Source of the DNA: Trichodelitschia bisporula
Lineage: Eukaryota > Ascomycota > Dothideomycetes > Phaeotrichales > Phaeotrichaceae
Length of the DNA: 64,000 bases
NCBI GenBank assembly: GCA_010356995.1
Contig: ML996687.1
Location: forward strand, 1,521,148-1,585,147
Direction of reading: 5' to 3'
Positions 10,178 to 23,923 of this stretch are shown piece after piece (position 1 is the first letter of the stretch; every line of letters begins with the position of its first letter). The notes under the pieces were generated by a model. It saw only the letters and a list, made by a program, of their open reading frames with translations, was not told the DNA's origin and ran no database searches. Position numbers and translations under genes: made by a program.

Positions 10178-13118
10178 ATGTCGAAGGCGTCGGCCAAGCG
10201 TCCTCATGAGGTAGAATGCATCGACTTGACTAGCGATGATCCACCTAGCTCGCGTCCGACCAAGACACCTAGAGTTCACTCTGACAACAGCTTCGACATC
10301 GACCAAACCAGCCAGCAGCAATTCCCAGCTTCGTCCAGCCAGCAGCCTTTCTCGACTCCGTTCCGCCAGGCTGCGGACTACCGGAATTCTTACTACCAGC
10401 ATCAGATTGGGCTGACCCCCGGGAACCCGTTTGAAATCGATGATGATGATGACTACGACGTGACTGCGACCGGTCAGAACCTGGACCGTAGTTCTTATGG
10501 TATGTTGGCCGAACTGCTCGAGGATGACGACAAGTTAACCCCAGTTTTAGGGGAGCTTGACACTCTCATCGTGGGATGTCGCTACTACCCTGCCCAAGTG
10601 CAGACCGGCGAGAGACTACAGGCGATTCGCGAGCCCTCCAACCAGCATGATCGTAATTCCATACGCGTGGATAACTTCGCTGGGCAAATCGTGGGACACC
10701 TGGACCGTAGGACTACGGGAATCCTCGCTCCCTACCTGGACTCCAAGGGCATCGCCCTTGAGATCACCGCACGGGGCGTGAAGAGAGTCTTCGACTGTCC
10801 CATCACCATATTCGTCAAGGGGCCGTACGATATGTCAACATACTCTGAGTTCTGCAAGGATGCAGCACGCATTGGAACGGCCAAGTTCCGGCACGCTGCG
10901 CAGCCGCCTCAGCCTGTGCAACCGCCTATGTATCGTCAAAGCGAGTGGTACGATGCGAATGGTGGCCCTGGCGCATCAACCTTTCCCGGCCTATCAACAA
11001 TGATGGATTTGACCCACTCGCCGCAGCCAGTGCCGCACAGCCTAGAAGACATCATGAGGGAGAGCGAGAGATTCAACCCGCGGAGCGTTGTTCTGGTCAC
11101 TGAAGAGCTCGCTATCAAGGAGGAAGAGCTTGCTAAGATGCCCAAGGCACAGCAACCGAAGGCGCTAAAGCTCACGCTTTTGCCTTATCAACTCCAAGGC
11201 CTTCAGTGGCTGCTTGACAAGGAAAATCCCGTCCTCTCTCCCCGTGGATCCAGTCAATCAGTTCAACTCTGGCACCGACTGCGCAAGAATTCCTCGCTGT
11301 TTGAACATAAAGCCACCTTTGAAACGTCCCCGAATCCGTATCTTGCCTCTGGCGGGATTCTGGCTGACGATATGGGGCTTGGCAAAACGGTTCAGATCAT
11401 AGCTCTCCTCGTGGCAGACAAGACGGTTCTCTCCTCGGAGCTTAGCGGGGCTACCCTCATCATGGCACCCCTGAGCGTCATGAGCAACTGGAGTGGACAG
11501 ATCAAGCAACATCTCAAGTCGGGGTCTGCTCTCAAAGTGCTGACGTGGCATGGTGCCAACAAAATCAAGCTGACGCCCTCTGTCGTTGCTGAGTATGACG
11601 TTGTTATCACTACTTATGAGTCGATGTCAGCCGAGTACTGGAGCGTTAGGGTCAATGACCAACCTGCTCCCGTCCCTCGCCCGTCTGGACTCTTCTCCAT
11701 CAAGTGGCGGCGCCTCGTTCTTGATGAAGGCCATAACATTCGCAATCCTGGTGCGAAAAAGTCGATCGCCGCGTGTCATCTCATTGCCTTGTCGCGTTGG
11801 GTCCTGACTGGTACGCCTATCATCAACAGTCTGAAGGATCTGTACTCGATCACTAAATTCCTCGGCCTCTCCGGTGGTTTGAACGTATTCGAGTTGTTCA
11901 ACAACACCCTCATTCGTCCTGTACACGCTGGCCACACTAAGGCGTATCGCCTGCTTCAAGACTTGATGCAGTCGATATGCCTCCGTCGCAAGAAAGATAT
12001 GTCATTCATTGATCTGCGCCTTCCGGAATGCAAGGAGTATGTTCATCACATCGATTTTAAGAAGTCTGAGCGGGAGAAGTATGATGCTTTGAGTGCACAG
12101 GCAAAAACTACTCTTGAGCTCTTCAAGAATGCGACCGGCACCGAAGCACAAAAGCAGTACCGTTGTCTGCTTGAGATTCTCTTGCGCATGCGACAGATGT
12201 GCAATCATCACCTTCTTCTTGGTGAGGAGCGCCTGAAAAATCTCGAAGAGTTTATGGTTGGGGGGACGGTTAATCTCACGCCGGAAAACGTGGGAACGCT
12301 GCAAACGATGCTGCAGCTGTCCATCGATAGCCGAGATGACTGTCCCATCTGCATGGACACCTACAAGGACCCCATCATCACGAAGTGCACTCACGTTTTC
12401 TGCTACGGCTGCATCGAGAAGGCCATCGACCCTTCGCACAAGTGCCCGTTGTGTCGCGCGGAACTGGTCGGGGCGCAGGACTTCGTGCGTCCTGCTGAAG
12501 AAGAGGAAGATAAGGAAGAGGAGATCGATACCGACGAGCACAGTAGCAAGACCAAGGCACTCATGACAATCTTGGATGCATCACGCCATCTGGAAAATAC
12601 GAAGACTGTTGTCTTCAGTCAGTGGACAAGCTTTCTGGATATCGCACAAGGCCACATTCACCGCGCCGGCTTCGAGTTTACACGCATCGATGGCAAGATG
12701 AACCCCGCTCAGCGGGATGCTGCGATGGAGCGTCTTGCAAACGATCCGGACTGCACCATCTTGCTGGCGAGTCTCAGCGTCTGCAGCGTTGGCTTGAACC
12801 TCGTGGCGGCGAATCAGGTCATACTAGTGGATAGCTGGTGGTAAGTTGAAGAATCGCTTGATATCATGAGTGAAGCTAATCAGTGTCAGGGCACCTGCCA
12901 TTGAGGACCAGGCCATTGACCGCGTTCACCGTCTCGGCCAGACCCGCGAGACTACCGTGTTCCGCCTCGTCATCGAAAACACCGTTGAGGATCATGTCCT
13001 GGAGATTCAGGAACAGAAGCGAAAGCTGATGGCGCTCGCATTTGCCGAGAAGGAGGCCAAGCGCGGCCAGACTCGGACTGCACGCCTTGCGGACATCGAA
13101 CGTCTGCTGCGTACGTAG
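10178..13118 (+). CDS. HIRAN-SNF2-RING DNA repair translocase (Rad5/HLTF family)
   Basis: This is a Rad5/HLTF-type DNA-dependent ATPase and RING ubiquitin ligase, a family acting in post-replication repair by fork remodelling and PCNA polyubiquitination. Exons 10178-12840 and 12890-13118 give 963 residues. The start at 10178 is preferred because it opens with a basic stretch and a SUMO-interacting-type motif (VECIDLTSDD, residues 12-21). Order: a HIRAN domain at about 128-235 (LIVGCRYYPAQ, EPSNQHDRNSIRV); SNF2 ATPase with Walker A DDMGLGKT near 393-400 and DEGH as motif II; an embedded C3HC4 RING at about 720-762 (CPICMD...CTHVFCYGCI...CPLC); and the second RecA lobe with QAIDRVHRLGQT. It is shorter than budding yeast Rad5 (1169). 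A Rad16/Ris1-like role is possible, but HIRAN favours Rad5/HLTF. Confidence 0.92.
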
Positions 13119-13771
13119 TCCTCTTATATGTGTGGCTGAGGTTCTCTGCTCTGTTATCGTCTTTTCGGGTTTGAATGGGGTAACATTCTTTTCATTAGAT
13201 ATGGCGGTCTTTGTGATTTCTAGTTTATACCCGTAATCGGTCGCTGTATGTCTTTACTGGGCGGTGTCTTGTCTTTACTGGGCGGCGTCATGGTTTTTGT
13301 GAGCGGTTAAGGGGTCTGCTAATTCGGCGTAGAGACTAGAACTAGATCTAGAGATTTGAATTCGGACAGGCAACCTGGCGGCGTTGAACACGGCGAAGCA
13401 CTACGACTAGTCGAGCAAGCACTAGACGAACAAGAGTACATGGAACTTTTCCTTCAAGTGTGGTACAGGGACGAAAAGGTCCCTGACCTGGAGGAGTTCG
13501 TAGACGAGGAGCATCACACGGAAGTATGCACTTCTTCACACGGATCTGAGATAAACGATACACCCGGGTAACGCCGTGCAGGGCTGGTAGATGCATGGCG
13601 TAGACGTCAGGGATTCACTGATAATGGTAATGCGATTCCTCATACCCCAAGCTACGATGCCTGTATCGCTCTCCCGAGTTCTGCCCTGTTTTTCTCCGCC
13701 CCAAAACGCCGCAGCCGGTCCAAGCCCGTCCGTACCAATGCAAGCGCTTGACTTAACAATAACAGATGCTT
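13119..13771. other. Convergent 3' intergenic region
   Basis: The two flanking genes (RAD5-like + and HIS1 -) point towards each other, so this holds their 3' ends. A 71-codon acidic open frame at 13356-13571 has no partner exon or recognisable domain and was not called. Confidence 0.5.
13250..13289. repeat. Tandem duplication, 21-bp period
   Basis: The 15-mer gtctttactgggcgg occurs at 13250 and again at 13271, with similar flanks, just past the stop of the RAD5-like gene. It probably lies in the 3' untranslated region. No function is evident. Confidence 0.7.
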
Positions 13772-14955
13772 TCAGACCTTGGTACGCGAGTTCTCTATTT
13801 TGGTAACCAGGATATCCTCGGCACCCGCCTTCTCCAGCTCGTCCATGACGTCGGCAACCTGCTTGCTCTCCACCATGACGCTGACGGCCACCCAGCCCTC
13901 CTCCTCCACGGAGTTGACGGTCGGCGCGCGCTTGCCAGGTGTGATTTTGCGAGCGGCCGAGAGAGAGTCGCGCTTGATGTTGTAAGTGCATAGAACGTAC
14001 TTTTGGGCCGCTAGAAGTGGTTAGCAGAATATGGGACGAAGCTGGAATGGACGAACTGATAACGCCGCGTATACGCCCAGCAATCAGATCCACGAGCTCG
14101 GGGTTCGTGGGGTGCTTGGACTTGATGAGCACGGCAGTGCTCTCCACCACAGTTGATATCGCCTTGAGACCAGCTGCGCGCATTGTCTCGCCCGATTCTG
14201 GCCGAGGTTAGAACGAGCTTCCATATGTCTGTCGGATACACACCGACAAGGTCGACAATGCCATCCGCCACACCAAGCGCACAAGCTGCTTCGACGCTCC
14301 CGCCCACATACTTAATGCGGGTCTTCAACTTGGCTGGGCCGTCGCCATTGGCTTCGTTAGGATCGGCCGCCTGCACCTTCTCCAGATCCCCAAAGTACTT
14401 CTCCGTCAAGTTGACAAAGCTGGTCACGACATTCTTGCCGATCAGCTGTTCCGGGGTCTGAATGACACCCTTTTCCGGTACTTGCACTTGCAGCTTGCAC
14501 CGCCCGAAGCCTAGATCTAGGATCTCCTCTACACCTGTCGTCTTGGTGGGTGGCACAGCAACTTCATGCTCACGGACTTGGTCCCGACCCGTGATGCCTA
14601 AGTCGACGCGCCCTTCACCCACAAAAGTAGGAATATCTGCGGCGGGAAGGAAGACCAGCGCGATGAGGTGATTCTTGACGAGGGCGATGTCAAGGCGCGA
14701 GTGCCGGTGGAATTGCAGGTCTGAGCCGGAGAGCAGGTCAAGGCATACCTGATGCAGGCGGCCCTCTATGCGGGGCGTAAGCTACCCTGTCCCGAGGCCG
14801 GTAAGGGGAAGAACGGGACGACATACTCTTGGGCACTGCGAACAGGAGGCGGTCGCTGAGGCTGCCGAGAATGTCAACGGTGAACGGGTAACTGCGCGAC
14901 GGGCGGCGGTCCATAGCTCAAGGGCTCAGAGAGCTTACTGATTCACCAGGTCCAT
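13772..14955 (-). CDS. HIS1: ATP phosphoribosyltransferase (histidine step 1)
   Basis: This enzyme joins ATP and PRPP to give N1-phosphoribosyl-ATP, the first and feedback-controlled step of histidine synthesis. Five exons are read: 14955-14939, 14891-14827, 14765-14244, 14197-14057 and 14010-13772. Together they give 327 residues, a little longer than yeast His1. The start is MDLVNHYPFTVD, then LFAVPKKGRLH. The catalytic half contains VFLPAADIPTFVGEG and VDLGITGRDQV. The PRPP loop is VADGIVDLVESGETMRAAGL. The C-terminal regulatory HisG domain ends in PTVNSVEEEGWVAVSVMVE. A perfect Gcn4/CpcA site (TGAGTCA) lies 207 bp upstream of the start codon, consistent with cross-pathway control. One internal donor is GTTCGT, but it is followed by GCTAAC and CTAG. 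Confidence 0.95.
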
Positions 14956-15641
14956 GCTGGAGCGTGGGGCGCGGATGTGCTTGAGGGTTTATATGCGGTC
15001 CAATGCAGCTCGAAATGGTGGCTTGCGTGACGAAGGAAGATGCTCACGCGGAGGGATGGGTGGCACCGGAACGCGTCACAACAGCGTATTTGCGCGTGGT
15101 GTGTAAAGAATTGGACCAGTCAAAGCGAGTGGTTTGTACTCGTTGCCGTATATACCTCCAATGAGTCAATACGCGCTGTATATGGTGACGGGAGAGGGGG
15201 ACGAGCCGAACTTCGGAGATGGTGGGGCGGGAGCGAGGCGCTTCCTACCGTAGTAGAGAGGCTCAAGAAGTGGTATCTGCGGGAGATGATCCGAGCTAGA
15301 ACTAGACAATGAGAGCAGATCGATTGGTCTTACAGCTTCAGCAAACAATTCCTATACAGTCTTGTACGAATTTGAAGCATGACACTCGGCGGGGCAGTGG
15401 CCTTGAAAAAATTCTTCCTAAGGCATCGAGCGCACAAGAAATCTGGCGGGGCAGTGACGCTAGACCCGATTGGGCACGCCGGAGTCGCTTGAATTTCGGG
15501 GTCCGACCCACCAACATTTTTCCGTCCATCATCACAGTCTAGCCAAGTGAGCCGCCCACGCACCTCCAACAAACACCTCGACAGCGACCCTCCCAATCTC
15601 CGTCCGTTTCTTCAAATCGAATCCCTCACAGATTCTTCACC
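14956..15641. promoter_or_regulatory. Divergent upstream region, HIS1 / RPS28
   Basis: This 686-bp region contains the promoters of HIS1 (-) and RPS28 (+). Apart from the CpcA site, the last 100 bp before RPS28 are CT/CA-rich, as is common for fungal ribosomal protein genes. Open frames at 15040-15540 overlap on both strands and look random. Confidence 0.5.
15162..15168. promoter_or_regulatory. Gcn4/CpcA-type site upstream of HIS1
   Basis: The heptamer TGAGTCA (TGACTCA on the other strand) is the perfect bZIP site used by Gcn4/CpcA to induce amino-acid synthesis genes. It sits 207 bp upstream of the HIS1 start, the usual distance. Confidence 0.6.
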
Positions 15642-15971
15642 ATGGACGCTGCTAAGCAACCCATCAAGCTCGTCAAGGTCACCCGTACGTCCTTCCATCT
15701 CCGCCCTACACGCGTATTCTTCCATCTGCGAACACGGCTAACCTGTTGCTAGGTGTCCTTGGCCGGACTGGCTCCCGCGGCGGTGTTACTCAGGTACGCG
15801 TTGAGTTCATGGATGATACCACCCGCGTAGGTTTCCTAATACCCTTCGAGTGCAGGAAGCAAAGCTAATCTTGCGGCCCAGTCCATCATTCGCAACGTGA
15901 AGGGTCCCGTCCGCGAGAACGACATCCTCTGCTTGCTCGAGTCTGAACGCGAGGCCCGCCGGCTGAGATAA
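15642..15971 (+). CDS. RPS28: 40S ribosomal protein S28 (eS28)
   Basis: This encodes the small-subunit protein eS28, which sits near the mRNA exit channel of the 40S head. Three short exons (15642-15684, 15753-15826, 15882-15971) give 68 residues, the normal length of the family. Signature stretches are [28 protein letters not shown] and [16 protein letters not shown], ending EREARRLR. Both introns are about 55-68 nt; the first has GTACGT with a CTAAC branch site. No individual exon is long enough to be noticed by length alone. The fit to the family is essentially complete. Confidence 0.97.
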
Positions 15972-16536
15972 GGGGTGCGCAGATGGCAGACTAGGGGTGG
16001 CGCAGAGGTTTACTGGAGGGCGTGCATGTCCGGAGAGGCTTGTGATAGAGGCATTCGGGCTATCATGGATTTCTCTTTACGGAACCGGCGTGGGCGTGTA
16101 CTCCGGCTCTAGCTAGCGGCCTGAGCTTTGTTACTTAAACCATATTCCAAATCCCCTGGTGCGCCATGCTTGTTCCCTCACTATCGGAAGTGAAGCGATT
16201 GCGACGTCAATCATAGGATATCGGGTCCGGTCAACAGATGTCGGTTCTGATCGATTTGTGCCCGTTAAACCCTACAAATCGGCTACTGCTGGAGGTACTA
16301 TCACAAAGACATGAGCTACGGCATCACGGTATTGTCAATCCACGGCACTTGGAATAATGCGGCTATCACCTTCAGCCACCTAAATTCTCCATATCGCACA
16401 GGTACTAAAGGGAAATCTTTTGCGTCTCTATAGCACAAACCGGAATCACTCCATCTTGGCCGATCTGCAGAAATGCTTCTATACAACAAGTGGAGTGGCC
16501 TGGTCCCTTGACGCGTACACCGCCACGTAAATGCCT
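15972..16536. other. Convergent 3' intergenic region
   Basis: This lies between the ends of RPS28 (+) and CYT1 (-). It holds 3' untranslated sequence; no coding frame or structure was found. Confidence 0.5.
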
Positions 16537-17784
16537 CTATTGCCGCGTGTTGGCCTTGAGTTCTGACAAGCGAGTGGCAATGTCCTTCTGGGCAATGGCA
16601 GGCGGGTTGTAGAAAAGCTTCCGCGTTTTGATCGGGGTCCACTTGTACCTGATGGCACTCGCAGTTAGCAAGTGAGAAAGTACAGAAGTGGAAAACAAAC
16701 CTCTTGACCCAGACGCTGAGTGCGAACAGAACACCAGTCGCAGCTAGTACCTTCCAGCCCATCTTCTTGCGCTCATCAGCCTCAGGCTCGGCGGCCCAGT
16801 TCAGGAACTCTACGATATCCTTGGCCATCTGCGAGGTGGTAGCCGGAGTCTCGTCCTCGTACTCGACAAGGCCGTCGTAGAGAACACGAGCCATGGCGAT
16901 GCCGGTACCGGGGAAGTACGGGTTGAAGTTGAGACCTTCCTGAACGTTGGCGCCAGCAGGGGGCTCCTCGGGGTAGCCAGTCAGCAGGCTGAAAATGTAG
17001 TCACAGCCACCGTGGCGGGCCTTGACAATCAAACTCAGGTCAGGCGGCAGGGCACCGTTGTTGGCAGCGCGAGCAGCTTCGTCGTTCTTGTACGGCGACG
17101 GGAGGTAGTCGGAAAGCTTTCCGGGACGCTGCTCGATGTCCCCCTGATCATTAGGCTCGGTATCGTACTCGTTTTCTTCAGCAAGAGCCTTAGCTTCGTC
17201 CACAGTCATCAGAGTGCCGACGAGAGTCCGGTAGGGAATGCGGGACAGCGAGTGGCAAGAGGCGCACACCTCCCGGTAGACCTGGAAACCACGGCGAAGG
17301 CTGCTCCGTTAGCCATTGAGGCACCACATTAAGATATGGCAAACATACGCGGCAGCATCGTAGGTCTTGTAGAACTTGACATGTTCCCACGGGTACTTGG
17401 TAGGGTGCAGACTAGAGCCATTTAGCGACCATAATATCCGTTTTGGCGTATATTTCAACGCACCCTTCCTCAGCAGGCGTCATGGCATGGACGCTGTGGC
17501 CAAACATGTGGTAGTACCACGCGATTGAGCCTACGGCCAGCACCGTCGCGGCGCCTCCGGTCATGGCGTTTCTCCATACCGAGGAAGCCTCGGCCGTGCC
17601 GCTTGAGTTCGTGAAGGCGCGCTGCAAAGACAGGTAAGTCAGTTGTGCGATTCGACGCAATGGCTGTTCAGGCCAAAGGGGTGGTGTAGCCGAAGCTTCG
17701 ACATACCGTCGCTGGGCGGTTCAAGGACTGACGGGCAACGGCGCCGACCGACGACGCCTGTCGCACGCACGATCTGGCAAGCAT
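16537..17784 (-). CDS. CYT1: Cytochrome c1, complex III
   Basis: This is the haem-bearing subunit of the mitochondrial bc1 complex, passing electrons from the Rieske protein to cytochrome c. Five exons are read: 17784-17707, 17621-17464, 17411-17349, 17300-16701 and 16648-16537. They give 336 residues, close to the Neurospora protein. Order: a basic Ser/Ala-rich mitochondrial presequence; a hydrophobic sorting segment ([18 protein letters not shown]); the covalent haem motif CASCH near residues 112-116; the axial-Met region [14 protein letters not shown]; and a C-terminal membrane anchor ([19 protein letters not shown]) with the matrix tail [10 protein letters not shown]. Five exons in a 1.25-kb gene is typical here. 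All junctions keep frame and recover the family alignment. Confidence 0.97.
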
Positions 17785-18186
17785 TGTGATCCAGACGAGA
17801 TTCACAAGCTCACTAACCCACTGGGGGGATCTGAGAGGTCAATTGCTGGTGGTAGAGGTGGGGAGTCGTGTGGTGGTGAAGCGGATTGCAGATGAGGTTG
17901 TCGACCTGGATTGGCTTGGCTCAATTGAACCGCCGTTGATTGGCTCGGCAGGTCTCGCGAAGAAAAAGTTTCGGCTTTCCGCAGCTCTACCTACTCTCGC
18001 CCGGCAACGCTGTCACCCTTTTTCCGTAGCGTCAGTAGCTGGCAGCGTCCAGAAAGCAGCACTTCCCGTTATCAATCAATCAAAAGCACCCCAATTCCAA
18101 TCTCTGAATTCAAGTTCAAATTGCTTCTCCTGCGCTCCGTACTCTGTTCCTCAATTATGTTACATCTCAACCACAACATGCCGTTC
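17785..18186. other. Upstream region of CYT1
   Basis: These 402 bp lie between the CYT1 start and the end of the next minus-strand gene. They hold the CYT1 promoter, including CT-rich stretches. An open plus-strand frame across the region is antisense to the next gene's end and was not called. Confidence 0.5.
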
Positions 18187-19285
18187 TCAATCTTCTGCAC
18201 ATTCTTTCAGCAACTGTGTGTGTGCTTCCGTTGCCCATTTCGCAAACTCATCAAGCTCATACTGCCTTCCCTTTCCGTCTGCGCCGGCATCGAACACCTC
18301 GTACGAGAACCATGAGCGAAAGCCTGTTCTCAGCACTGCTTTGGTAACTTCGATAACCGGCAGATAACCGTCGTGAAACGGCAACGGCCTAAAATCGTGA
18401 CTCCAGCGACCACGCGGCCTCAAGCCGCTGTCGTCGGTCTCTTTGCTCAAGGGCTGCTTCGGTTTGTATGCATCTGAGATCTGAAGCAAATATATTCTGT
18501 CCTTTGGCACCGTTTTGCTCAGGTCCTCCAAGCTCGTTTGGAACCGCTGGTTTAACTCGACCTCGGACAGCGAATCTATCAATCCTGATTCAGTTGTGGG
18601 GTCGGCCCATTCAGACCCCGCTGTTTGGAAGGTGTCGAGGCAGAGGCCAAAGTTAGGTCGGTCGACTTGGCGCATAATATCCCAAGCATCCCTCCACTTC
18701 GGTGCATGCGTGGACCAGCACCAGTTCTCGTAGGCTAGGCGAAAGGTGTGCTCAAGGAGCATATCGGCTAACTGCTGTAAATCGGTGACCATTCGCTGAC
18801 GATCGGTGCCAATTTGATCCTCCGGACTATCTGACGAGCCAACCTGTCACAATGTGAGGCAAGTATGTTCGAAACGTGCAGTTGCCTACCTGAAGCATGT
18901 CTGTGCCGGCAGCCTCCATGATTCTAATCCATCCCCTTGCTCTATCAAAGGCATCTTTCCTCTCATCTGAACCGTGCTGCCAGCCTTCGAAGTTGGAGAA
19001 TGGCTGAAGCATCAGTATTTCAAGCCCTTGTGTATCGCATATGCCTCGAATCACCCGGGCGGCCTCGACCAAAGAATCATAGTGATCTGATGCTACCGGC
19101 TGGTGGAAGTATGTTGAGGCAAAGGAGACGATGTCCGGCATTGACAGCTCTATGGCGGAGAAGCCGGCTGCGGATATGGCCTGGAGCTTCTTTGGCAGTG
19201 TGTGGTCATCTCTGCAACCGATTGAGCAAGATGCGAAGGCAGTGGGAATCTTAGACAACGAAGAGGACTTTAGTGCCATTGTCAT
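18187..19285 (-). CDS. 3-dehydroshikimate dehydratase (QA-4/QutC type)
   Basis: This enzyme of the xylose-isomerase-like TIM-barrel superfamily converts 3-dehydroshikimate to protocatechuate, the step that drains the shikimate/quinate pathway into aromatic catabolism. Exons 19285-18890 and 18843-18187 give 350 residues, the family's normal size. Family blocks are IEILMLQPF-like (LEILMLQPFSNFEG), LAYENWCWSTHAPKW, VDRPNFGLCLDTFQTAG with ADPT following, and YLLQISDA. The Glu, Asp and His metal ligands typical of the barrel are present in these blocks. No other quinate-cluster gene (permease, dehydrogenase, activator or repressor) is adjacent. The neighbour across 1.18 kb is instead DAHP synthase, transcribed in the opposite direction. 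A second start (19279) is possible. Confidence 0.87.
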
Positions 19286-21646
<2,361 letters not shown>

Positions 21647-23338
21647 GCCGAGTGCTTGCCTGATACCACGCCCAAGGGTGGTGCTAATCATCTTGGAGCA
21701 TCTCCCTGGCATTTTCGGCAAAGTGAGCGACAGCCAACTTCTGTACCAGTCCCTGGCTTTTGGTAGTGAGTATTGTGGAATTTTCAACTCATGCTCGCTT
21801 GAAATAGCCCGGTCGCCGGATTTTGGGCGGTGGTAGATGTCCTCTGCGTCATTCGGCTGTTCCGCAATTCGGGTACATCAGGCACTACCTCAAAATCAGC
21901 ATTATTTCGGCGTTCATGTTACAGTCTCCTGGATGGTCATGACAAGGTCTCTAAAAGCTCTGGAGGTGGGGATGTATATTCACTCAACGAAAAGTTTGTC
22001 GTTTCTCTACCTAAAGTAATGAGATACCCGAGCACCCCATTGTTGACTCACATCCTCCAATGTCTGCTTTGTTTGAGGAAAGCAAGATTGCGTATTTGAT
22101 GAGACGGAAGTCCTGACCAGAGCCATCCAACGTGTTTTTCTGTCATCCATCAGATCGTAATTGGTCATAGTCTGATAGGCCAAAGGACCGAAAAGCATCT
22201 TCAGGACGTGAACGACTAATCGACACCAAACAGCATCTGAAGCTGCCCACGGCATACATTTTGCTCTAATGTAAACGTTGTTCGATAAGGTATTGAAAAT
22301 GTAGCTTGTGGCTCGGCTCCTCGGCTTCCGGAACCGAACGAGTGTTCGTGCCCGAACGAGGCGCCTTCAAGTACACTCTCGTCCACGCCGGCCATCTTCG
22401 GCTCCAATATATGTCTGTCCTAACAGATCACTACATACCGAGCTAAATCACAGCGTTGCTAGCGACCAGGAAGTCAACACCTTTCTAAGCCCAAGCAGGA
22501 TCCGGTTGCATCAATGGCAAGGCTATCAGGCTTGCAGCGCGAAGTCCTTGGCCTTTACCGGAGAGCTCTGAGAGCGGCGAGGAGAAAGCCTGAGGTTAGT
22601 AGATAGATAGCATGCACCAGATATGCACTCGTGCAGTTATATAATGCTGAAATGGAAGCAGGAAACACGCGAACACTTCAAGACCTTTGCGAGGTGCATG
22701 CCGTATTGCTCGCTTCACATCACGTCACTCTGACCGCACGATAGGCGCGAATTCCGGCAACACGCCTCCATGGACAAGAAAGACTTTTCAGCGGTTGAAT
22801 TCCTACTCCGGAAGGGGCATCGCCAACTCGAGATTTACGAGTCGCCCGGTGTTCGCGACGTGAATATCACGTGATCACAATATCTGGCATGTTCTCGAAA
22901 TTTCTACTTTGGGCCTTGAGTGGTGTGAGCTGAGAGGAAGCGCCGGAACGGGTCTCCAATTGTCTAGATGCTTCGCGATCGTCAATAACGGACGACTGTC
23001 CACGTTTCTGGAAACTGCTACGTTGTTAATCTCAGAGTGGGCAATTTCTCGATCATTCGAGTTGTACGCATATGCATTTCGTCAGTTGTCACCTTCCGTG
23101 GTTCCATGATGAGAATGGGAAGCTGCCTCCAACCTCCAGCAGCTTCCAGAATGCCTGCCTCACGCCTATATTAGCCTCTTCTTCGACTCCCAAAGTTCGC
23201 TCATCAGAACACAAGCAAAACAGTCATTGTATCCAAGCTCTACGATCAAGCGCACTACGATCAGCAACTCGACTTCCAACACGATTTTACCGCATCTCCA
23301 AACCTAAACATAATTCACTCTCCACTCACACTCCAAAA
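21647..23338. other. Long intergenic region with Hsp30 promoter at its right end
   Basis: No gene is supported in these 1.7 kb. The first 200 bp are the ARO3 3' region. Short frames at 21830-22571 occur on both strands with no shared features. The right half is promoter sequence, with a palindromic TCACGTGA at 22867-22874 and heat-shock elements listed separately. Confidence 0.5.
22891..23151. promoter_or_regulatory. Heat-shock element cluster upstream of Hsp30 gene
   Basis: A perfect three-unit element nTTCnnGAAnnTTC lies at 22891-22905 (gTTCtcGAAatTTCt). Two-unit elements TTCtgGAA at 23006-23013 and TTCcaGAA at 23144-23151 follow. All are within 450 bp of the start codon, where heat-shock factor would bind as a trimer. 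Confidence 0.7.
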
Positions 23339-23923
23339 ATGTCGTTCTTCCCGCGCTTTCACCAAGAGCTCTCCCCTCTCTTCCGCCTTATGGAGGACTA
23401 CGATCGCACCACTCGCGAGGGTGGTCAACACACCGCGGGCTCTATCCGCAGCTTCCAGCCCAAGTTCGACATCAAGGAGCTGAAGGACCGCTACGAACTC
23501 CAAGGCGAGCTTCCTGGTATCGAGCAAAAGGACATCAACATCGAATGGATGGACGGCAACAGCCTGACCATCAGCGGGCACGTCGAGTCCCACTACGAGA
23601 AGCGCAGCCAGCCCAAGGGCTTCATCGAGGGCGAGCAGCATAATGGCAAGGACTACCACCAGCCAACGGTAGAGGACGAGTCCACCGCCAAGAAGGAGGA
23701 AACCGCCGTGACGAAGACGGGTAGCAAGGAGGTTCAGAAGCCTCAGCAGGAGGAGGGCAAGTGGTGGCTTGTCGAGCGCCACGTTGGCGAATTCCATCGC
23801 ACCTTCAGCTTCCCGACGCGTGTTGAGCATGATGCCGTCAAGGCTAGCCTGAAGAACGGCATCCTCTCCATCATCGTGCCTAAGGCTAAGGCTCCTCAGT
23901 CACGCAAGGTCGCCATCGAGTAG
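23339..23923 (+). CDS. Small heat-shock protein, Hsp30/Hsp20 (alpha-crystallin) family
   Basis: This is an ATP-independent holdase that keeps unfolding proteins soluble. The intronless gene encodes 194 residues from 23339, where the sequence MSFFPRFHQELSPLFRLMEDY is the usual fungal Hsp30 start. The alpha-crystallin domain begins near residue 35 (FQPKFDIKELKDRYELQGELPGI). It is interrupted by a charged, disordered insert of about 65 residues (Lys/Glu/Gln-rich), then resumes with GEFHRTFSFPTRVEHDAVKASLKNGILSIIVPK. A split core with a charged insert is characteristic of fungal Hsp30. Lack of introns suits rapid expression when splicing is blocked by heat. The perfect heat-shock element upstream supports heat induction. 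Confidence 0.94.
   Translation: MSFFPRFHQELSPLFRLMEDYDRTTREGGQHTAGSIRSFQPKFDIKELKDRYELQGELPGIEQKDINIEWMDGNSLTISGHVESHYEKRSQPKGFIEGEQHNGKDYHQPTVEDESTAKKEETAVTKTGSKEVQKPQQEEGKWWLVERHVGEFHRTFSFPTRVEHDAVKASLKNGILSIIVPKAKAPQSRKVAIE

Noticed and set aside
13356-13571. 71-codon acidic ORF between RAD5-like gene and HIS1
   Set aside because: Lies in a convergent 3' region with no domain, no exons in phase and overlap with minus-strand frames.
23315-23830. 171-codon minus-strand ORF across the Hsp30 gene
   Set aside because: Leu/Val-rich antisense shadow of the Hsp30 coding frame.
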